Of a DNA stretch of 33,311 nucleotides, positions 1 through 6,738 are shown one piece after another. Position 1 is the stretch's first letter, and each line of letters opens with the position of its first letter. Below the pieces are notes generated by a model. That model did no database searches. It saw nothing but the letters and a program-made list of their open reading frames with translations, and was not told the origin of the DNA. The position numbers and the translations under genes are program-made. The DNA is from an uncultured Megasphaera sp. (GTDB taxonomy: Bacteria > Bacillota > Negativicutes > Veillonellales > Megasphaeraceae): NCBI GenBank assembly GCA_900554215.1, contig USGG01000017.1:1-33311 (forward strand). The letters are read 5' to 3'.

Positions 1-196
1 AACCTTCGACTGGTCGCTGGCTGCTGCGCTGGACAGGCCTTATTTTCTGGCCGGCGGGCTGCATCCGGGCAACGCCGCGGCGGCAGCCGAGCTTCGCCCC
101 TATGCCGTAGATGTGAGCAGCGGCATAGAAACGGCGGGCGTAAAAGACAGACAGAAAATGATAGAATTCGTAAGGCGAATAAGACATACTTTTTAG
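1..196 (+). CDS. trpF: Phosphoribosylanthranilate isomerase, C-terminal end (partial)
   Basis: The window opens inside this gene; only about the last 64 codons are present, read from base 2 to a TAG stop. The visible part has the usual C-terminal TrpF features: a strand with FDW, then LAGGLHPGN, which forms part of the phosphate-binding site, and VDVSSGIE near the end. TrpF converts N-(5-phosphoribosyl)anthranilate to the carboxyphenylamino-deoxyribulose phosphate intermediate in cytoplasmic tryptophan synthesis. Its stop is 10 bases before the trpB start, and the trpB ribosome site AGGAGG overlaps the stop, so the two genes are co-transcribed and probably translationally linked. The order trpF-trpB-trpA is the normal end of a trp operon. 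Confidence 0.9.
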   Translation, partial: TFDWSLAAALDRPYFLAGGLHPGNAAAAAELRPYAVDVSSGIETAGVKDRQKMIEFVRRIRHTF

Positions 197-206
197 GAGG
201 TACATC

Positions 207-1391
207 ATGAGCAATGGAAGATTCGGACTCTTTGGAGGACAATACATACCGGAAACGCTGATGAACGAGATTCATCGTTTGGAAAAGGCCTATGCCTTTT
301 ATAAGCAGGACGAGGAGTTTCAGCGGGAATTAAAGGGCCTGCTGGATAATTACGCCAACAGACCGTCGCTGCTGTATTACGCCGGCAAGATGACTGAGGA
401 TTTGGGCGGCGCGAAGATTTATTTGAAACGGGAAGACCTGAATCATACGGGAGCCCATAAGATCAACAACGCCCTGGGCCAGTGCCTGCTGGCCAAGAAG
501 ATGGGCAAGACGCGGGTTATCGCTGAAACGGGGGCGGGCCAGCACGGCGTGGCGACGGCGACGGCCGCGGCCTTTATGGGCTTGGAATGCGAAGTCTTTA
601 TGGGCGAAGAAGATACGATACGGCAGGCTCTGAACGTATACCGCATGGAATTGCTGGGGGCGAAAGTTCACGCTGTCTCTACAGGGACGAAGGTTCTTAA
701 GGATGCGGTCAACGAAGCGATGCGCGAATGGGTCAGCCGCGTAGACGACACGCATTACGTCATCGGTTCGACCATGGGGCCCCATCCCTTCCCGATGATG
801 GTCCGCGACTTCCAGTCCGTCATCAGCCAGGAAGCGCGGGCGCAGATTTTGGAACGGGAAGGAAAGCTCCCGGCGGCCGTGCTGGCCTGCGTCGGCGGCG
901 GCAGCAACGCCATGGGGATGTTTTACCATTTCATCGGCGACGAATCGGTACGGCTCATCGGCTGCGAGGCTGCCGGCAAGGGCATCGACACGAAATTCCA
1001 CGCCGCGACGATTTCCAAAGGCAGCGTTGGTATCTTCCACGGCATGAAATCGATTTTCTGCCAGAATGACCAGGGGCAGATTGACGAAGTATATTCCATT
1101 TCCGCCGGCCTCGACTATCCGGGCATCGGGCCGGAACACGCCCATCTGTATGAAAGCGGCCGGGCCCAGTACGTTCCCGTAAAGGACGACGAAGCCGTCG
1201 AAGCCTTTGAATATTTGGCCCGAACGGAAGGCATCATCTGCGCCATTGAAAGCGCCCACGCCGTGTACCACGCGATGCAGCTGGCGCCGAAGATGAATAA
1301 AGACGACGTGATGATCGTCTGCTTGTCAGGCCGCGGCGATAAGGACGTAGCGGCGATTGCCAGATATAAAGGGAGGGACATCCATGAGTAA
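207..1391 (+). CDS. trpB: Tryptophan synthase beta chain
   Basis: A 394-residue PLP enzyme that condenses indole and L-serine to L-tryptophan, acting in the alpha2-beta2 complex with TrpA. The PLP lysine is K85 in HTGAHK. AETGAGQHG, which holds the catalytic glutamate, follows, and the glycine loop GGGSNA binds the cofactor phosphate. The length is normal for the family. The ATG follows AGGAGG at a good distance. The end of the gene overlaps the trpA start by 8 bases, which usually keeps the two subunits in equal amounts. Nothing in the sequence looks damaged. Confidence 0.97.
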   Translation: MSNGRFGLFGGQYIPETLMNEIHRLEKAYAFYKQDEEFQRELKGLLDNYANRPSLLYYAGKMTEDLGGAKIYLKREDLNHTGAHKINNALGQCLLAKKMGKTRVIAETGAGQHGVATATAAAFMGLECEVFMGEEDTIRQALNVYRMELLGAKVHAVSTGTKVLKDAVNEAMREWVSRVDDTHYVIGSTMGPHPFPMMVRDFQSVISQEARAQILEREGKLPAAVLACVGGGSNAMGMFYHFIGDESVRLIGCEAAGKGIDTKFHAATISKGSVGIFHGMKSIFCQNDQGQIDEVYSISAGLDYPGIGPEHAHLYESGRAQYVPVKDDEAVEAFEYLARTEGIICAIESAHAVYHAMQLAPKMNKDDVMIVCLSGRGDKDVAAIARYKGRDIHE

Positions 1392-2163
1392 GATTAAAAA
1401 CGCATTTAAAGACGGCAAGGCTTTTATTGGATTTTTGACGGCAGGAGATCCGTCGATAGAAAAGAGCTGCGAATATATTTTGACAATGGAACGGGCCGGT
1501 GCGGATTTGGTGGAAATCGGCATTCCCTTTTCCGACCCCATCGCCGAAGGCGTCGTCATCCAGGAGGCCAATATCCGGGCCCTGTCAGTCAACACGCGGC
1601 TGGAAGATGTATTCCGCCTCGTCGAAATGGTACGGCAGCAGTCCCAGATTCCGCTGGTATTTTTGACCTATGCCAATCCGATTTTTAATTACGGAAAGGG
1701 TGCCTTCTTTGCAAAATGCGCCGAAACGGGCGTTGACGGCGTCATCGTTCCCGACGTGCCCTTTGAGGAACGGAGCGAATTTGCCAACGAGGCGGCGCAG
1801 TACGGCGTCGACATCATCGCCATGATCGCGCCGACATCGAAGGAGCGGATTAAGGAAATCGCCGCCGTCGGCCAGGGCTTTTTGTACATCGTGTCGTCTC
1901 TGGGCGTTACAGGGACGCGCAGCGAGATCACGACGGACTTGAAGGAAATCATCGACGTGGCGAAAAGCGTGACCGACGTGCCCTGTGCAGTCGGCTTCGG
2001 CATCAATACGGCTGAGCAGGCCGAACAGATCGCCGCCGTCGCTGACGGCGTCATCATCGGCAGTGCCATCGTCAAGATCATCGGCAAGTACGGAGCCGAA
2101 GCAGGCCCCCATATTTACGAATACGTCAAGGCCATGAAGGCCGCGGCGAGCCGAAGCATATAA
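1384..2163 (+). CDS. trpA: Tryptophan synthase alpha chain
   Basis: A 259-residue TIM-barrel enzyme that cleaves indole-3-glycerol phosphate to indole and glyceraldehyde 3-phosphate; indole then channels to TrpB. The ATG at 1384 is chosen because GGGAGGG lies just upstream and the protein then begins MSKIKNAF, as family members do; an in-frame ATG at 1357 would only add residues inside trpB. Visible motifs are FLTAGDPS, VEIGIPFSDP with the catalytic glutamate at E44, and VSSLGVTG. At the place of the second catalytic acid (Asp60 in the E. coli enzyme) this protein has glutamate, E55, in IAEG. I believe this variant also occurs in other Firmicutes TrpA proteins, so it need not mean loss of activity. 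Confidence 0.96.
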   Translation: MSKIKNAFKDGKAFIGFLTAGDPSIEKSCEYILTMERAGADLVEIGIPFSDPIAEGVVIQEANIRALSVNTRLEDVFRLVEMVRQQSQIPLVFLTYANPIFNYGKGAFFAKCAETGVDGVIVPDVPFEERSEFANEAAQYGVDIIAMIAPTSKERIKEIAAVGQGFLYIVSSLGVTGTRSEITTDLKEIIDVAKSVTDVPCAVGFGINTAEQAEQIAAVADGVIIGSAIVKIIGKYGAEAGPHIYEYVKAMKAAASRSI

Positions 2164-2166
2164 AGG

Positions 2167-2203
2167 ATAATCCCCTCGGTATATTGGCCGAGGGGATTAT
2201 TTT
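2167..2203 (+). terminator. Intrinsic terminator of the trp operon
   Basis: A perfect 13-bp stem (2167-2179 with 2188-2200) with an 8-base loop lies 3 bases after the trpA stop and runs into TTTTA. It is a strong rho-independent terminator and marks the operon end. Confidence 0.9.
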
Positions 2204-2274
2204 ATACATGATAAAGACCCGGTATACACGCGACATATGCGTACCGGGCCTTATGGTATAGGATTCATATTCAT

Positions 2275-2462
2275 ATGGTTTTTGGTTCTGGTATCTTTAA
2301 CCTCGCTAAATACATACATTCGTCTCAAACTGTGGACTACTTTGATTTGCAAATCTGCAAGTATTCGAAAAGCTCGAAGAACTAAAATCCGACAAGTTAG
2401 TACTAACGAACATTGGCGAATCATCAAGCGAAATAAGTGGACAATATTTAGTTTTTAATAAT
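2275..2462 (+). pseudogene. Possible decayed small gene in an AT-rich islet
   Basis: The stretch 2204-2460 is much richer in A and T than its neighbours. Two frames on the plus strand carry protein-like text. One frame runs from ATG 2275 to a TAA at 2383-2385 and begins MVFGSGIFNLAKYIHSS. Another, open from 2346 until it meets the cupin gene, contains VFEKLEELKSDKLVLTN. Joining them needs one frame change near 2340-2350. No ribosome site is visible before 2275 and I recognise no family. A different frame (2237-2458) is open for 73 codons but is rich in Arg, Lys and Trp in its second half and is less convincing. This is best read as a remnant; it could also be non-coding. Confidence 0.3.
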
Positions 2463-2783
2463 CAACGCGATGAAAACCAGGTTTTCGCCGCCCTTGTTTT
2501 CGATGCTGTGACCCATTCCGTCCGACGTATAAGTGACATCTCCTGCTTTGACGGTTCGGACTGTGCCGTTGTCGTCGTACTCGCCTTCACCGGAAAGGAT
2601 ATAATAAGCTTCTGCGTTGCCATGATGAACATGATAGCCTAAGGAACAGCCAGGTTCCAGAGTGACTCTCGCGAACATGTCATTCTTGCCCAGCAATTGT
2701 TCCGCCGACAATAGGTGCTCTTTTACAAGATGCCCTTTGCCTCCAGACGCATGTTCAATAATCTCTGTGTTCACTGGACTCAC
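2448..2783 (-). CDS. Small cupin-domain protein
   Basis: A 111-residue single-domain cupin. The first cupin motif is clear: GYHVHHG with metal-ligand candidates H51 and H53, then E58 and the glycine of YILSGEGEY. The second motif is GDVTYTSDGMGH with H92. Such proteins bind one metal ion in a small beta barrel and may act as isomerases, dioxygenases or ligand sensors; nothing here fixes the substrate. The ATG is preceded by AAAGGGGTGA on the minus strand and a near-consensus promoter stands upstream, so this is a separate one-gene transcript. It runs against the end of the trp operon. Family assignment is firm; function is unknown. Confidence 0.88.
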   Translation of the reverse strand: MSPVNTEIIEHASGGKGHLVKEHLLSAEQLLGKNDMFARVTLEPGCSLGYHVHHGNAEAYYILSGEGEYDDNGTVRTVKAGDVTYTSDGMGHSIENKGGENLVFIALIIKN

Positions 2784-2815
2784 CCCTTTCTAATGCTTCC
2801 GCATTTCTTGCTTAT

Positions 2816-2844
2816 ATTATAGCATGGTATTTTAAAATTGTCAT
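2816..2844 (-). promoter_or_regulatory. Sigma-A promoter of the cupin gene
   Basis: Read on the minus strand: -35 ATGACA (2839-2844), 17-base spacer, -10 TATAAT (2816-2821). It lies about 33 bases upstream of the cupin ATG. Confidence 0.8.
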
Positions 2845-2912
2845 GAGGAAAAGTTAAAATTATTATACTTTTTTATCAATCTATAAGATATGTTAACGGC
2901 AGCCTATAAGGA

Positions 2913-2945
2913 TTGTGACAGAAGGGCCGGCAGGTATGATATAAT
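2913..2945 (+). promoter_or_regulatory. Probable promoter of the folate cyclo-ligase gene
   Basis: TTGTGA (2913-2918), 16-base spacer, TATGAT (2935-2940). An overlapping TATAAT lies at 2940-2945. It faces away from the cupin promoter, so the two genes diverge from this 197-base gap. Confidence 0.6.
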
Positions 2946-2980
2946 GAAGCAATGAAACATCGATACGGGAGGCGGATCAG

Positions 2981-3580
2981 ATGACGAAGAGGGAAGAAAA
3001 GAATCAGTTGAGACGGCTGCTGCTGGAACAGATGCGGGCCTTGCCGCCGGCGTACTGCCGGAAGGCCGATAAGGCCATATACCGCCATGTAGCAGCCTTG
3101 CCGGCCTATCAGACGGCCCGTACGATATGCGTCTATGTCGGCATGGCCCATGAAATTGATACGAAGCCCCTGATTAAACGCATGCTGGCCGGGGGAAAAC
3201 GGGTCGGCGTCCCCTTGTGCGTCGGCAAAGGCGTCATGGAGATTCGGGAAATCGGCGGACTGGACGAGCTGCAGCCCGGGACCTGGGGCATACTGGAGCC
3301 GGCGCCGGATGCGCCGCTGCTGCAGCCCGATGAAATCGACCTGGGACTGATTCCCTGCGTCAGCGGCAATGAAGAAGGTCAGCGTCTGGGCTATGGCGGC
3401 GGATTTTACGACGCTTATTTGGCGAAGGCTCCCTTCCTGCGGGTACTGCTGTGCCGCAAGGCTATGATGACCGCGCCGATTCCCATGGAGCCTCACGACG
3501 CCATGATGGACGTCGTCGTTTCCGAAGACGGAGCTGTGTATTGCAGCAGTCATAAAAATTTTGAAGAAATTTTCCATTAA
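2981..3580 (+). CDS. 5-formyltetrahydrofolate cyclo-ligase
   Basis: A 199-residue cytoplasmic enzyme (MTHFS, also called 5-FCL) that uses ATP to turn 5-formyl-THF into 5,10-methenyl-THF, returning the stored folate to one-carbon metabolism. The diagnostic motif LGYGGGFYD is at residues 137-145. The N-terminal basic helix starting MTKREEK and the IPCVSGNEEG segment also fit. The length is typical (about 190-200 residues). The ATG follows GGGAGG at a suitable distance. It stands alone between its own promoter and the AT-rich leader of the next gene, with no clear terminator after it, so read-through into the next gene is possible. Family assignment is confident. Confidence 0.93.
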   Translation: MTKREEKNQLRRLLLEQMRALPPAYCRKADKAIYRHVAALPAYQTARTICVYVGMAHEIDTKPLIKRMLAGGKRVGVPLCVGKGVMEIREIGGLDELQPGTWGILEPAPDAPLLQPDEIDLGLIPCVSGNEEGQRLGYGGGFYDAYLAKAPFLRVLLCRKAMMTAPIPMEPHDAMMDVVVSEDGAVYCSSHKNFEEIFH

Positions 3581-3625
3581 AACGTTTTAGTATTTGACAA
3601 AATTCATTAAATTTAAAAACATCTA

Positions 3626-3654
3626 TTGTATTTGCCGTAAAAATACTTTATCAT
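3626..3654 (+). promoter_or_regulatory. Weak candidate promoter of the hydroxyacid dehydrogenase gene
   Basis: The 124-base gap before the gene is AT-rich. TTGTAT (3626-3631), 17 bases, then TATCAT (3649-3654) is the best-spaced pair. A perfect TTGACA at 3594-3599 has no good -10 at 16-18 bases, so the active promoter is uncertain. Confidence 0.35.
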
Positions 3655-3704
3655 AAAAACATTACATTATTATTTACAGCACTTATGCAGAAAGAGGGAT
3701 ACAT

Positions 3705-4658
3705 ATGGAGTTAAAGAAACGAGTTATCGGCGTCGTCGGCTTAGGCCACGTAGGCGCTCATGTCGCCTTTGTTTTGGGCATGATGGGCATTGCTGATGAA
3801 GTGAAAATCTGCGACTGCAACGACCAGAAGGCCGAAAGCGAACGGCAGGATTTGATGGACGCCGTCATGTTTATGCCGCACCGCGTCACGTATACGTTGG
3901 CTGACTATGCCGACTTGAAGGACTGCGACGTTATCGTTAACGCCGTCGGCGATATTGCCTTATGCGCTACGGGCAACCGCGACGACGAAATGGAATATAC
4001 GGTGGCTCAGGTAGCCGACTACGTCCCCAAGGTCATGGCCGGCGGCTTCGACGGCATTTTTGTCAACATTACGAATCCCTGCGATGTCATTACCGATTTA
4101 ATCGCTAAGAAGAGCGGCTTGCCGAAGGGCCGCGTATTGGGCACCGGCACAGGATTGGATTCGTCCCGCCTCATCAGCGCCATCGTGCAGCAGACAGGCC
4201 TGGAACATCACTCCTTTACGGCTTATATGATGGGTGAACACGGCAACGCCCAGATGGTTCCCTGGTCTATCGTCAACTTCCGCGGCAAACCGCTGGCCGA
4301 CTATGGCGACGATCCCCGCTTTGCCTTTGACCGGGAAGATATGAAAAAACGGGCTATCGGCGGCGGCTGGGTAACCTACAAGGGCAAGCACTGCACGGAA
4401 TACGGCATCTGCTCGACGGCTGCGTCCATTGTCAAGGCAATTCTCCACGATGAAAAGAAAATCATGGCAGCCAGCGTTCCCTTGGACGGCGAATACGGCG
4501 AAACGGGCATTTTCTGCGGCGTGCCTGCCGTCATCGGCATTCATGGCGTCGAACAGGTCATGGAATACAACCTGCCGGACGACGAACTGCAGGAATTCAA
4601 GAGCTGCTGCCAGACGATCCGTAACAACATCGCCAAGGCTGCGGCTTTGCTGAAATAA
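3705..4658 (+). CDS. NAD-dependent L-2-hydroxyacid dehydrogenase (lactate/2-hydroxyisocaproate type)
   Basis: A 317-residue member of the LDH/MDH superfamily that interconverts 2-oxoacids and L-2-hydroxyacids with NAD(H) in the cytoplasm. Visible features: the Rossmann loop GLGHVG (12-17); D37, which should contact the NAD ribose and favours NAD over NADP; NITNPCDVIT (121-130); GTGTGLDSSR (146-155), holding the usual Asp and Arg; and the catalytic histidine H179 in GEHGN. The substrate loop (about 83-95) is not the usual lactate or malate form; it is closer to that of L-2-hydroxyisocaproate dehydrogenases, which accept bulky branched oxoacids. GEHGN followed by AQ also fits that group. Substrate choice between pyruvate and branched 2-oxoacids is therefore open. 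It converges on a GlcD-type FAD dehydrogenase. Confidence 0.85.
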   Translation: MELKKRVIGVVGLGHVGAHVAFVLGMMGIADEVKICDCNDQKAESERQDLMDAVMFMPHRVTYTLADYADLKDCDVIVNAVGDIALCATGNRDDEMEYTVAQVADYVPKVMAGGFDGIFVNITNPCDVITDLIAKKSGLPKGRVLGTGTGLDSSRLISAIVQQTGLEHHSFTAYMMGEHGNAQMVPWSIVNFRGKPLADYGDDPRFAFDREDMKKRAIGGGWVTYKGKHCTEYGICSTAASIVKAILHDEKKIMAASVPLDGEYGETGIFCGVPAVIGIHGVEQVMEYNLPDDELQEFKSCCQTIRNNIAKAAALLK

Positions 4659-4695
4659 GAATCTCCTGGGCACAGGTGATGTACGGCATATAAAT

Positions 4696-4738
4696 AACGG
4701 GATGAAACCGGTATTGCACCGGAATCATCCCGTTTTTA
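4696..4738. terminator. Terminator between two convergent dehydrogenase genes
   Basis: A 10-bp stem (4696-4705 with 4725-4734) encloses a second short stem (4708-4712 with 4718-4722) and is followed by TTTTT on the plus strand. It ends the dehydrogenase transcript and, lying between convergent genes, may also slow transcription from the other side. Confidence 0.8.
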
Positions 4739-4775
4739 TATTGCCGTATCGCATAAAGCGCAGCGCTCGCAGCTC

Positions 4776-6176
4776 TTACGCGTCGATTACCTTGCCCGGA
4801 TTGAGGATGAGGTTGGGGTCCATGGCCCGCTTGATGGTCTTCATGATCTTCAGCTCTCCCAGGGGCGTAAATTGTTCCATGTATTTCAGCTTTTTCGCGC
4901 CGATGCCGTGCTCGCCGGCCAATCTGCCGCCGACGCTGTAGGCGTAGGCGTATACCTGCTGATGGAATTCTTCGACGTTTTTATTCCATTCTTCGTCGCT
5001 CATATCCATTTTGCAGAGGACGATGTGCAGGTTGCCGTCGCCGATGTGTGCGTTGATCTTAACCTGGAAGGGATAGTTTTCGCCGATTTCCATGATCTTT
5101 TCGATGGTCGAAGCAATTTTATGGACGGGAACGACGACGTCGTCGGTGAGGAAGACCTTGCTGATCATTTCGCACGACGTCTGGACGTTGCGGCGCATGT
5201 TCCAGATGCGGTCGTCGGCTTCCAGTACTTCTACGGCTCCCGATTCTTCGCAGATCGTGCAGACCGTATCCATCTTGGCGTCTAATTCGTCTTCCCGGAA
5301 CGTTTCGACGGTGATGATGACGTAGATGCCGTCTTCGTAATGGGGCATGTCGGAATACTGGCAGTAGTCGGCTGTATCGCGGACGTAGGAGTTGTCCATG
5401 TATTCGACGCTCGTCGGGTCGACGCCGGCTTTCAGCAGCTTCGGCACCATGTACAGGGCCTTTTTCGGGTCTGTGTAGATGGCCAGGACGTCGATGCGGT
5501 ACGGCGGCAAGGGAATGAGCTTGACCGTGACCTTGGTGATGATGCCCAGGGTGCCTTCGCTGCCGATGATGAGCTGTTCCAAGTCGTAGCCGGTAGAGCA
5601 TTTTTTCAGGATGCGGCCGCATTCGACAATTTCGCCTGTCGGCGTGACGATTTCCAGAGAGTAGACCTGGTCGCGCGTGACGCCGTAGCGGACAGCGCGG
5701 AGGCCGCCGGCGTTGGTGGCCAGGTTGCCGCCGATGAGGCAGCTTTCGGCGCTCGACGGGTCGCCGGCGTAAAGCAGGCCGACTTTTTTAGCTTCATTCT
5801 GCATGTCGATCGTGCGGACGCCGGCTTCGACGGTCATGTACATGCCTTCTTCGTTCAGCTCGATGATTTTGTTAAGCCGTTCCATCGACAGGACGAGGCC
5901 GCCGCAGACCGGGATAGCTCCGGCAGCCAGGCTGGTGCCGCCGCCGCGGACGGTAATCGGGAAGTCGTATTCGTTGGCCAGCTTTACAATCTGCGCGATT
6001 TCTTCGGCATTCGCCGGAAGGACCGCCGCTTCGGGGACGCGGAACATGGCCGGATTCGTTTCGTAATCCGTCTGATACTGCAGGAGAATGTCCCGGTCGG
6101 TCTTGACGTATGACGGGCCCGTAATGGCCTTGAGTTTATCGATGATTTCAGGTGTTATCGGCTGATATGTTTTCAA
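4776..6176 (-). CDS. FAD-linked D-lactate/glycolate dehydrogenase, GlcD family
   Basis: A 466-residue flavoprotein of the vanillyl-alcohol-oxidase fold. The FAD domain shows RGGGTSLAAGA (77-87) and GGNLATNAGG (149-158). The C-terminal domain carries the metal and substrate residues of D-2-hydroxyacid dehydrogenases: H377 and GDGNLH (379-384), then GEHGIG (421-426) and the closing DPNLILNPGK. The family oxidises D-lactate, glycolate or other D-2-hydroxyacids and passes electrons to a quinone, a ferredoxin-type partner or an electron-transfer flavoprotein. In lactate users, bifurcating forms work with EtfAB; no etf genes lie here, so any partner is elsewhere. Translation appears to start at TTG (6174-6176), 6 bases after AAGGGGG. 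It may be co-transcribed with the exported protein upstream. Confidence 0.88.
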   Translation of the reverse strand: MKTYQPITPEIIDKLKAITGPSYVKTDRDILLQYQTDYETNPAMFRVPEAAVLPANAEEIAQIVKLANEYDFPITVRGGGTSLAAGAIPVCGGLVLSMERLNKIIELNEEGMYMTVEAGVRTIDMQNEAKKVGLLYAGDPSSAESCLIGGNLATNAGGLRAVRYGVTRDQVYSLEIVTPTGEIVECGRILKKCSTGYDLEQLIIGSEGTLGIITKVTVKLIPLPPYRIDVLAIYTDPKKALYMVPKLLKAGVDPTSVEYMDNSYVRDTADYCQYSDMPHYEDGIYVIITVETFREDELDAKMDTVCTICEESGAVEVLEADDRIWNMRRNVQTSCEMISKVFLTDDVVVPVHKIASTIEKIMEIGENYPFQVKINAHIGDGNLHIVLCKMDMSDEEWNKNVEEFHQQVYAYAYSVGGRLAGEHGIGAKKLKYMEQFTPLGELKIMKTIKRAMDPNLILNPGKVIDA

Positions 6177-6234
6177 AAAAATTCCCCCTTTGTGTCACTG
6201 ATATTATTCTACCACGACGAGGGGGATTAGAAAA

Positions 6235-6663
6235 CTAGAATTTCAAGTCAATGATGGCCGATACGCCGACGCCCTGGACGCGGCTGAGATGAGTAATATC
6301 GACGGATTCAAGCGGAATAAGTGCTTTCGCCCGGGCGATGTTGTTGAAACTGCCTTCGAGCTGGCCGACGGCCTTGACCTTATCGACCTGTGCCGTCGGG
6401 CCGACGACCTGGACGGCTCCGATATACTTGCCCGTGCCGATGCTGAGGACGGGTACGACCTTCGTCGCGTAGTCGGTGCCGACGCCGTTTTTCATGAGCA
6501 GCTTGTTGAGAAAATCGTTGATTTGGTCGCCGAATTTATCGACGAGGACTGTTACGCCGCCGACCTTCAGGATAGAACCGAGGCTGAAGGCCTGGGTGAC
6601 GGCTGTGCCGCCGGCGGCCAGCAGGGATACGGTAAGCATAGCGGTGATTACTTGTTTTTTCAT
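6235..6663 (-). CDS. Conserved exported protein of unknown function
   Basis: A 142-residue protein with a clear signal peptide: MKKQ, a hydrophobic core LLAAGGTAV, and a likely cut after TQA near residue 25. The mature part starts with a hydrophobic, glycine-rich segment (LGSILKVGGVTVLVDKF), followed by VGTDYATKVVPVLSIG, GPTAQVDKVKAVGQLE and a closing VQGVGVSAIIDLKF. I recall closely similar small exported proteins in Negativicutes but no assigned function. There is no lipobox, so it is probably periplasmic or surface-held. A strong AAGGAGG precedes the ATG. The next gene on this strand, the FAD dehydrogenase, begins 58 bases later with no obvious terminator between them, so the two may share a transcript. 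Confidence 0.8.
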   Translation of the reverse strand: MKKQVITAMLTVSLLAAGGTAVTQAFSLGSILKVGGVTVLVDKFGDQINDFLNKLLMKNGVGTDYATKVVPVLSIGTGKYIGAVQVVGPTAQVDKVKAVGQLEGSFNNIARAKALIPLESVDITHLSRVQGVGVSAIIDLKF

Positions 6664-6712
6664 AAGGCAAAACCTCCTTACAGATATTTTGTATGATAGA
6701 TTTAATATGTCT

Positions 6713-6718
6713 ATTATA
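6713..6718 (-). promoter_or_regulatory. Probable -10 element for the exported-protein gene
   Basis: TATAAT on the minus strand, 49 bases before the ATG, in the gap after the MFS gene. The -35 region 17 bases upstream is poor (TAGCCG), so an activator or read-through may contribute. Confidence 0.45.
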
Positions 6719-6738
6719 CGCGAAGACGGCCTGCTCGG

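Noticed and set aside
330..1271. A 313-codon open frame antisense to trpB
   Set aside because: Shadow of trpB codon bias; no recognisable domain and no ribosome site.
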